Positions 1-4,751 of a stretch of DNA of 6,473 nucleotides are shown here, one piece after another (the first letter of the stretch is position 1; each line of letters starts with the position of its first letter). The stretch is from NCBI GenBank assembly GCA_018623405.1, contig JAAZVO010000159.1:1-6473 (forward strand), written 5' to 3'. Source of the DNA: Crocinitomicaceae bacterium (lineage in GTDB: Bacteria; Bacteroidota; Bacteroidia; Flavobacteriales_G; Salibacteraceae). Below the pieces are notes generated by a model. It searched no databases. It worked only from the letters and a program-made list of their open reading frames with translations, and was not told where the DNA came from. A program made the translations under genes and the position numbers.

Positions 1-78
1 CTCTCGAGTAGCTTAATCAAAAAGCGCGTAAAACAATTTGTTGATTTAGTGCAGTTTGATATTACCCTAGAAGGATAA
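1..78 (+). CDS. 3' end of an unidentified protein-coding gene (partial)
   Basis: Frame 1 is open from the first base and ends at TAA 76-78; the other two plus frames hit stops within the first 15 bases. The 25 visible residues end ...VDLVQFDITLEG. They are too few to assign a family, and I do not recognise the protein. The stop codon shares its last A with the ATG of the next gene (TAATG), an arrangement typical of translational coupling. This gene and the Vms1-like factor are therefore probably in one operon. Confidence 0.6.
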   Translation, partial: LSSSLIKKRVKQFVDLVQFDITLEG

Positions 79-752
79 TGTTACAAACGCGTTATTCTTT
101 CAATTTTTCCGAAAGTAAAGCGCTTATAGATTATTTAAAGTCTTCAGGAAAGGAATTCTCAATTGAATCTGGCACAATTAATCATTCCCTTTTTCAGTTA
201 AAGCTTCCTTTTTGCTTTAAGCAAATTACACGTGCAGAAAACTTATATGCCGAGGCAGAGAAGGCACAAACTGCACTTTTCTTATTAGTTCAATCAGGGT
301 CGGCAGCGTTAGGTTATTCCAATAATGGTGAATTAATTCATCATAAGGTCATAAAAAAGTACATGATTCGCAAAAAGCAGGGTAAAGCACAGCTAAAACA
401 CTTAAACGCTAAAGGAAAATCGCGCCTTGGTTCGAGAATTAGGCTGCAACAGGCCGACAAGTTTTTTAACGAAATTCATGAAAAAATAGAAGAGTGGGGA
501 GTACTTGCTGATACGCAACAAATTTTTTTCAGCTATGCCAAAACACTTATTCCTTTTATTTACGAAACGCCTGATAGGCCCATTCTAAAAAAAGACGACC
601 CGAGACTCTTTAAGCTTCCTTTCGATTTAGAAGAGCCAAATTTTAAAACCCTCCAATTCATGAACAAAACGGTGCATAAAAGCATTTTAATAATCGAAAA
701 TGAGATGGGCAAAGATTTTTTTAATCCTTTTCTGCAGCAACTTAATAAGTAG
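78..752 (+). CDS. Bacterial Vms1-like release factor / peptidyl-tRNA hydrolase (VLRF1, eRF1 domain 2-like)
   Basis: This 224-residue cytosolic protein has no signal peptide or membrane segment. Its middle part matches by eye the catalytic domain of eukaryotic Vms1/ANKZF1, which cleaves peptidyl-tRNA on stalled 60S subunits. The match comprises a beta-rich stretch TALFLLVQSGSAALGY (66-80), then IHHKVIKKYMIRKKQGKAQ (about 87-105), an AKGKSRLGSRIRL segment (111-123), a helix ending EKIEEW (135-140), and a hydrophobic strand around QQIFFSYAK (147-155). In Vms1 the equivalent basic-QGxxQ loop carries the catalytic Gln, which I align with Q105. Eukaryotic zinc-finger, ankyrin and VIM parts are absent, so it is a minimal one-domain form. 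The late segment DDPRLFKLPFDLEEPNFK (173-190) resembles the R-x-(I/L)-P-F stretch of the family. AAGGA at 71-75 is a Shine-Dalgarno-like site unusually close to the ATG, which overlaps the upstream stop. The family call is confident; the exact substrate (stalled peptidyl-tRNA or another rescue complex) is inference. Confidence 0.82.
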   Translation: MLQTRYSFNFSESKALIDYLKSSGKEFSIESGTINHSLFQLKLPFCFKQITRAENLYAEAEKAQTALFLLVQSGSAALGYSNNGELIHHKVIKKYMIRKKQGKAQLKHLNAKGKSRLGSRIRLQQADKFFNEIHEKIEEWGVLADTQQIFFSYAKTLIPFIYETPDRPILKKDDPRLFKLPFDLEEPNFKTLQFMNKTVHKSILIIENEMGKDFFNPFLQQLNK

Positions 753-963
753 TTGCCTTGTAAGAAAACCGCCTGAAGAGGAACTCTGCAAGTGCGTAAA
801 TAACGAAGCATTCATAATTCATGGATACCTTTCTGAAGAATGCATGCAAGCCTGCATAAACTATTTTGGCGAAAACTTGGAGGGAATGGAAGATTGGTTC
901 AAAAAAAATTGCCCTTCCGCAAATGCAGAAGGGCAACCTTCAGATTCATTAATAAGTATTTAA
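700..963 (+). CDS. Small Cys-rich lipoprotein of unknown function, overlapping the upstream gene
   Basis: This 87-residue protein starts at ATG 700 with a classic lipoprotein signal: MRWAK, a hydrophobic core, and lipobox ISSC with Cys19 at 754-756. There is no other Met start that would keep this signal. The mature part has five further cysteines (30, 32, 48, 52, 71), a CxC pair and a Cx3C pair, an acidic middle and a helix with Trp66. It should be lipid-anchored to an envelope membrane. The cysteines could form disulfides or bind metal, but no known family is recognised. The first 53 bases lie inside the end of the Vms1-like gene in another frame, so the two are probably co-transcribed. Its stop TAA 961-963 abuts the stop of the opposing gene. 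The intact lipobox and Cys pattern argue that it is real; the long overlap is the main reason for doubt. Confidence 0.68.
   Translation: MRWAKIFLILFCSNLISSCLVRKPPEEELCKCVNNEAFIIHGYLSEECMQACINYFGENLEGMEDWFKKNCPSANAEGQPSDSLISI
901..934 (-). terminator. Intrinsic terminator of the minus-strand biotin-carrier/DUF4399 operon
   Basis: GCCCTTC (911-917) pairs perfectly with GAAGGGC (928-934). Two inner G-C pairs (919-920 with 925-926) flank an AAAT loop, with one mismatch at 918/927. Read on the minus strand, the hairpin is followed by AA and then eight T (908-901), the classic Rho-independent layout, 30 bases past the DUF4399 stop. On the plus strand no T tract follows, so it should act only on the leftward transcript. 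It lies entirely inside the coding sequence of the opposing small lipoprotein. Confidence 0.8.
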
Positions 964-1476
964 TTACTCTACCGTAACCTTAATTGTTGCGCTCATTTGC
1001 TCACCATAACTTTGGTGAAACCCATCGGCAAACTGCATGGTTAAAGTATAATCTCCCGGATCTAAAGTTAATTCCGTTTCCGTTTGACCTTTTCCAAAAT
1101 GAATGTTGGTTTCATCAGCAGGCACTATAACTCCCGACTCTATAAAACTTCCATTGATGATGATATGGTGATGTCCTTTCCCTTCATTTTGCTCACCTGC
1201 AGGCTCTACCTCCATACCTTCTATTCCAAACTGAACGGTAAAAGGGGAGGTAACTGTTTGGCCATCCTCCAAATTAGCAAAGAAAACCTTTGCCCCTTCA
1301 GGAACAGCTAATTGCGGCATGCCTGTTTCTTCTGCTTCGGTAGACGGGTATTCATCTTCTGTGGTTTCTTCAGTTTTAGCAGGTGTATCTTGCCCTACAT
1401 TTTCATTTGTTCTTCCTCCACACGAAGCAAAAACTAATGCTCCTGATATCATTAAACAATATGCTACTTTTTTCAT
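964..1476 (-). CDS. DUF4399-domain lipoprotein
   Basis: This 170-residue protein has a lipoprotein signal (MKKVAYCLMISGALVFASC, lipobox Cys19) and an acidic, Thr/Glu-rich linker at about 21-52. A C-terminal domain at about 60-170 carries the DUF4399 hallmarks: AKVFFANLEDGQTVTSPF, FGIEGMEVEPAGE, GKGHHHIIING (99-109, His102-104), PADETNIHFGKGQTE (119-133, His126) and LDPGDYTLTMQFADG. The His-rich positions suggest metal binding, but that is inference and the family has no established function known to me. It probably sits on the periplasmic face of an envelope membrane. It starts 7 bases after the biotin-carrier stop, so it is the distal gene of that operon, and an intrinsic terminator follows. 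The leader before ATG 1476 is A-rich with no clear Shine-Dalgarno, as is usual in Bacteroidota. Confidence 0.88.
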   Translation of the reverse strand: MKKVAYCLMISGALVFASCGGRTNENVGQDTPAKTEETTEDEYPSTEAEETGMPQLAVPEGAKVFFANLEDGQTVTSPFTVQFGIEGMEVEPAGEQNEGKGHHHIIINGSFIESGVIVPADETNIHFGKGQTETELTLDPGDYTLTMQFADGFHQSYGEQMSATIKVTVE

Positions 1477-1483
1477 TCTATAT

Positions 1484-1987
1484 TTATTTAAATTCCACTA
1501 ATACTTGGTTTTTATCTACTGCTGCACCCGTTTTAACCACAACCGATTTTATTTCACCATCTACAGGAGACTTTATTACATTCTCCATTTTCATAGCCTC
1601 TAAAATCAATAAGCCGTCTCCCTTTTTAACAGTGCTGCCAGCTTCAACTAAAATTTCGTGCACCAAACCCGGCATTGGGGCCTTTACTTGGCTAACCTTA
1701 GCACTGGCTAAATTGTTCAAGCCCATTTTTTCAAGTAGTAAGTCCATTTTATCTTTAATGGAATATTCGTAAACCTGGCCATTAATTTTTAAGGCTACTA
1801 CCTTTTCTTCCTTATCTACTTTAACCAATTCAACGCTATACCCTTTATTATTTCTAATAACATGATATTTGTTTTCTCCTATTTTTTTAAGGTCTAAGGG
1901 GGAAATATTTCCATTTAAAACAAATGTGTTTTCGCCCTCAGCAGGCTCTACTTGATATGTTTTATTACCTGATTTTACTTGATACAT
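1484..1987 (-). CDS. Biotin carboxyl carrier protein (biotin/lipoyl attachment domain)
   Basis: This 167-residue cytosolic protein has its biotinyl domain at about 98-167: APMPGLVHEILVEAG (103-117), then EAMKM at 130-134 with Lys133 as the biotinylated residue, then SPVDGEIKSVVVKTGAAV. The domain carries CO2 as carboxybiotin between a biotin carboxylase and a carboxyltransferase, as in acyl-CoA (acetyl-, propionyl- or methylcrotonyl-CoA type) carboxylases or oxaloacetate decarboxylases. The N-terminal 80 residues form a beta-rich extension (GNKTYQVEP, INGQVYEYSI) resembling the region preceding the biotin domain in propionyl-CoA carboxylase alpha-like chains and free-standing Bacteroidota carriers. 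A Met-Lys-Met biotin motif argues against a lipoyl protein. No biotin carboxylase or carboxyltransferase gene is adjacent, so the partner enzyme cannot be named. It is the first gene of the leftward operon, and the nearest promoter element is only four bases from its ATG. Confidence 0.92.
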   Translation of the reverse strand: MYQVKSGNKTYQVEPAEGENTFVLNGNISPLDLKKIGENKYHVIRNNKGYSVELVKVDKEEKVVALKINGQVYEYSIKDKMDLLLEKMGLNNLASAKVSQVKAPMPGLVHEILVEAGSTVKKGDGLLILEAMKMENVIKSPVDGEIKSVVVKTGAAVDKNQVLVEFK

Positions 1988-1991
1988 AGAA

Positions 1992-1999
1992 CAAATATA
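1992..1999 (-). promoter_or_regulatory. Bacteroidota -7 element for the biotin-carrier operon
   Basis: On the minus strand 1999-1992 reads TATATTTG, a perfect match to the TAnnTTTG -7 consensus of Bacteroidota. About 18 bases upstream (minus TTTT at plus 2021-2018) is a weak -33-like T-rich stretch. Only four bases separate the element from the ATG at 1987, so transcription would begin at or within a base or two of the start codon. Confidence 0.5.
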
Positions 2000-2023
2000 T
2001 TTATTAACCGCGGCTTTAAAAGT

Positions 2024-2031
2024 TATATTTG
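2024..2031 (+). promoter_or_regulatory. Bacteroidota -7 element for the M1 aminopeptidase gene
   Basis: TATATTTG at 2024-2031 matches TAnnTTTG perfectly, with a weak TTTA (2000-2003) near the expected -33 position. A start point about 4-6 bases downstream gives a leader of roughly 13-15 bases before ATG 2050. It is divergent from the minus-strand element in the same 62-base spacer. Confidence 0.55.
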
Positions 2032-2049
2032 AAACTTCAAGAAAAATTA

Positions 2050-4629
2050 ATGCGATACCTCTTTTTCACCCTATTTATTTCTTTGATTTTAGTAGGATGT
2101 AAATCCTCAGATATTACCACTTCAGAACCTACAAGAGAAATTTTTTTAGATACGCTAGAAGTTAGCTTAGAACCACCATTACCGCCAATTCAATTGGCAA
2201 ATAACCGTACGTTCGACCTTTTACACACCAAGCTCGAAGTTTCTTTTAACTTCGAACAGCAACATCTATTAGGCAAGGCATCGCTTACGTTGAAACCCTA
2301 TTTCTACTCCCAAAAAACACTACAGTTAGATGCACAAACTTTTGATATTCACAATGTTTCAGCTTCATCCTCAATTCCTGAATTTAAGCTAGATACCTTT
2401 AGCTACGATGGTAAAACATTAAATCTAATATTTAATAAATCACTATCAAAAAGCGACTCCATAATTGTTTATATTGATTACACAGCCAAGCCAAATGAAA
2501 GCCCTCAAAAGGGTGGCGCTGCTATTAGAGAGGATAAAGGCCTGTATTTTATTGATCCTTTAGATACAGATCCAAATAAACCCACCCAAATTTGGACCCA
2601 AGGGGAGCCGGAGGCCAACTCAAACTGGTTTCCTACCATAGACGATCCGCAGGAAAAATGTACCCAAGAAATTGAAATTACGGCCCCCAACAGGTTTAAA
2701 ACTTTAAGCAATGGGGGGTTGGAGTTTTCCACTTTAAACGGTGATGGCACAAGAACTGATTATTGGTCTCAAAACAAACCTCATAGCCCTTACTTGTTTA
2801 TGATGGCAGTTGGTGAGTTTGCCGTGGTAGAAGACTTTGGATACGATGTGCCAATAAATTATTTCGTTGAACCAAAATATGAAGAAGACGCGAAAGCTAT
2901 CTTTAAATATACTCCGGAAATGCTCAAGTTTTTTTCTAATAAATTAGGATTAAAATACCCTTGGCAAAAATTTGATCAAGTTATTGTAAGAGACTACGTT
3001 TCTGGAGCAATGGAAAATACAACGGCCGTAATTTTTGGAGAGTTTGTTCAAAAAACAAAAAGAGAGCTTATTGATGGAGATAACCAAGATATTGTGGCCC
3101 ATGAAATGTTTCACCATTGGTTTGGTGACTTGGTTACTTGCGAAGATTGGGGTAACCTAACCATAAATGAATCTTTTGCCACTTACGGGCCTTACCTATG
3201 GAGGGAATACAAACACGGCAGGCAAGATGCAGACCGTTACCTTTTAAACAATAAAAATTCATATTTTGAAGAAGCCCTTTTTAAACAAGAAACCCTTGTA
3301 AGAAAAAGGTATGAACAACCTTTAGCTATGTTTGATAGGCACTCCTACTCAAAAGGAAGTGCTGTTTTGCACATGTTAAGAAATGAGCTTGGAGATGACG
3401 CTTTTTTCAAAGGTTTACAGTACTTTTTAGAAACCCATCAACACACAGGAGTAGAGGCGGTAGAACTTAGGCTTGCTTTAGAGGAGGTTTCAGGAAAAAA
3501 CCTTCAGTTATTTTTTGATAATTGGTACTACTCTGCAGGGCACCCAGCCGTTGAAGCTTTTTACTTTGTAAACGACTCTTCAAACACTGTTAACGTTGAG
3601 CTAACCCAAGACAAGCACCCAAAAAACATTTACCCCTATTTCAACTTAAACGTTGACGTTTGGATAGTTACAGACAATGGAATTAACAAGGAAAAATTAA
3701 CCTTTTTCGAAGAAGAAAAAAGCTACCAATTTAATTTTGAAGGAGAACTTCAAAATGTGATTCTAGATCCTAAAGGAGTTTATTTAATTGATTGGAATGA
3801 CAACAAACCATTTTCTTGGTGGGAACATCAATACAAAAATCACCCCTATTTCGAACAAAGGCTTAGGGCATTCGAAAAGTTGAGTTTAAATGTAGAAAAC
3901 GACAGCTCTTCAAAAGACTTAGTGATTATGGGATTAACGGACAGTATTCCCCAAATTCAACAAAAAGCAATTATGCAATTACCCTTTGTTTTACCCTACC
4001 AAAGCGAAAAGATTAAAGCAACCTGTATTCAGCTTACAAAAAACTCATCCTCTCCTGCTGTAAGGCAAGCAAGTCTCAAATTTTTAGTAAATAATTTTTC
4101 TAGCAATGGTTTACAGAGTCTATTACAAGAAAAACTTTCAGATAGCTCTTATGCAGTTTTAGGCGAAGCTTTAATTGGCGTTTACAAACTGAACCCACAA
4201 ATGGGAATAGTACTAGCCGAAGAATATGAAGAATCAGAAAGTATTACCTTAAAGTTAAAGTTGGCAGAAATGTATGCCGAATCAGGTACTGCTGATAAAA
4301 TGAGCTTTTTTAAATCTCAATTGGAAAATATAAGCTCAGGGAGCAGAAATACATTGGTGAGAAGTTGGGTGAAGTGGTGTGGCAATGTAAATCAAGACCA
4401 AATAACCTTGCAGGTAGTACCCATAATTGAACAAACAATTTTAAATGAAACTACTTGGTGGAACAGATTAAGCTTAATTGAAAGTCAGTATCAATTATTA
4501 AGTTTTTACCTTGAAGAAAGCCCTGAAAATGGTAACGATACAAAAGCCATGGTAGCCTCTGAAATCAGTAAATCAATTAGTCGAATTTTGGATGCTGAAA
4601 CCAACCCTCAAGTACTTAGATATTTCTGA
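2050..4629 (+). CDS. M1-family zinc aminopeptidase, lipoprotein
   Basis: This 859-residue lipoprotein has signal MRYLFFTLFISLILVGC (lipobox LVGC, Cys17) and then a polar linker. An N-terminal beta domain lies at about 45-230 (TFDLLHTKLEVSFNF, IWTQGEPEANSNWFP), followed by a thermolysin-like catalytic domain. GAMEN (319-323) binds the substrate amino terminus. HEMFHHW supplies H351, E352 and H355, and E374 in NESFATY completes HExxH-x18-E. Y433 in YSKG is the expected transition-state Tyr. A helical C-terminal part (about 600-859) resembles the HEAT-like domain of M1 enzymes. All catalytic residues are present, so it should remove N-terminal residues from peptides at the envelope. ATG 2050 is preferred over the in-frame TTG at 2029, because TTG lies inside the promoter element and would add seven residues before the signal. 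It appears monocistronic: divergent upstream, with a 122-base gap downstream. Confidence 0.95.
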   Translation: MRYLFFTLFISLILVGCKSSDITTSEPTREIFLDTLEVSLEPPLPPIQLANNRTFDLLHTKLEVSFNFEQQHLLGKASLTLKPYFYSQKTLQLDAQTFDIHNVSASSSIPEFKLDTFSYDGKTLNLIFNKSLSKSDSIIVYIDYTAKPNESPQKGGAAIREDKGLYFIDPLDTDPNKPTQIWTQGEPEANSNWFPTIDDPQEKCTQEIEITAPNRFKTLSNGGLEFSTLNGDGTRTDYWSQNKPHSPYLFMMAVGEFAVVEDFGYDVPINYFVEPKYEEDAKAIFKYTPEMLKFFSNKLGLKYPWQKFDQVIVRDYVSGAMENTTAVIFGEFVQKTKRELIDGDNQDIVAHEMFHHWFGDLVTCEDWGNLTINESFATYGPYLWREYKHGRQDADRYLLNNKNSYFEEALFKQETLVRKRYEQPLAMFDRHSYSKGSAVLHMLRNELGDDAFFKGLQYFLETHQHTGVEAVELRLALEEVSGKNLQLFFDNWYYSAGHPAVEAFYFVNDSSNTVNVELTQDKHPKNIYPYFNLNVDVWIVTDNGINKEKLTFFEEEKSYQFNFEGELQNVILDPKGVYLIDWNDNKPFSWWEHQYKNHPYFEQRLRAFEKLSLNVENDSSSKDLVIMGLTDSIPQIQQKAIMQLPFVLPYQSEKIKATCIQLTKNSSSPAVRQASLKFLVNNFSSNGLQSLLQEKLSDSSYAVLGEALIGVYKLNPQMGIVLAEEYEESESITLKLKLAEMYAESGTADKMSFFKSQLENISSGSRNTLVRSWVKWCGNVNQDQITLQVVPIIEQTILNETTWWNRLSLIESQYQLLSFYLEESPENGNDTKAMVASEISKSISRILDAETNPQVLRYF

Positions 4630-4686
4630 TTTTAGTAAAATTTCTTCTGATTTCCTCCCTAAAAACAGGTATTTTTCTCTAAATGA

Positions 4687-4717
4687 TTGATTGTTAGGGT
4701 TAAAAAGTGTAGTTTTA
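4687..4717 (+). promoter_or_regulatory. Possible promoter of the fibre-like protein gene
   Basis: TAGTTTTA (4710-4717) matches TAnnTTTG except for the last base. TTG triplets at 4687-4689 and 4691-4693 lie 20 and 16 bases upstream, close to the -33 spacing of Bacteroidota promoters. It is weaker than the two elements at 1992-2031, and alternatives in this AT-rich spacer cannot be excluded. Confidence 0.3.
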
Positions 4718-4730
4718 GACATTTTTCAAA

Positions 4731-4746
4731 TAAACCCGTAAACCCG
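4731..4746 (+). repeat. Tandem 8-base direct repeat TAAACCCG x2 in the 5' leader
   Basis: TAAACCCG occurs twice without a gap (4731-4738 and 4739-4746), ending five bases before ATG 4752. It falls in the likely 5' untranslated region where a ribosome binding site would be expected. It could be chance, a slippage product or a protein/RNA contact site. Confidence 0.6.
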
Positions 4747-4751
4747 TCTTT

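Larger units (their letters stand above)
4630..4751. other. Intergenic spacer between the aminopeptidase and fibre-like protein genes
   Basis: This 122-base AT-rich spacer has no credible open frame. I see no convincing stem followed by a T tract, so how the aminopeptidase transcript ends is unclear. It holds a weak promoter candidate and a tandem 8-base repeat, listed separately. Confidence 0.6.

Noticed and set aside
560..936. Minus-strand open frames opposite the Vms1-like and small lipoprotein genes
   Set aside because: They have no recognisable features, and the plus-strand frames carry the family motif and the lipobox.
911..960. The hairpin at 911-934 as a terminator for the plus-strand operon
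   Set aside because: On the plus strand it lies before the stop codon and is not followed by a T tract; only the minus-strand reading fits.
1084..1772. Plus-strand open frames opposite the DUF4399 and biotin-carrier genes
   Set aside because: The minus-strand products are clearly recognisable families over their whole length, so these frames are shadows.
2029..2049. TTG at 2029 as the start of the aminopeptidase
   Set aside because: It overlaps the TATATTTG promoter element and adds seven residues ahead of a lipoprotein signal that is complete from ATG 2050.
4697..4745. GGGTTA ... TAAACCC as a stem-loop terminator after the aminopeptidase
   Set aside because: The arms pair imperfectly, the loop would be about 30 bases, and no T run follows.
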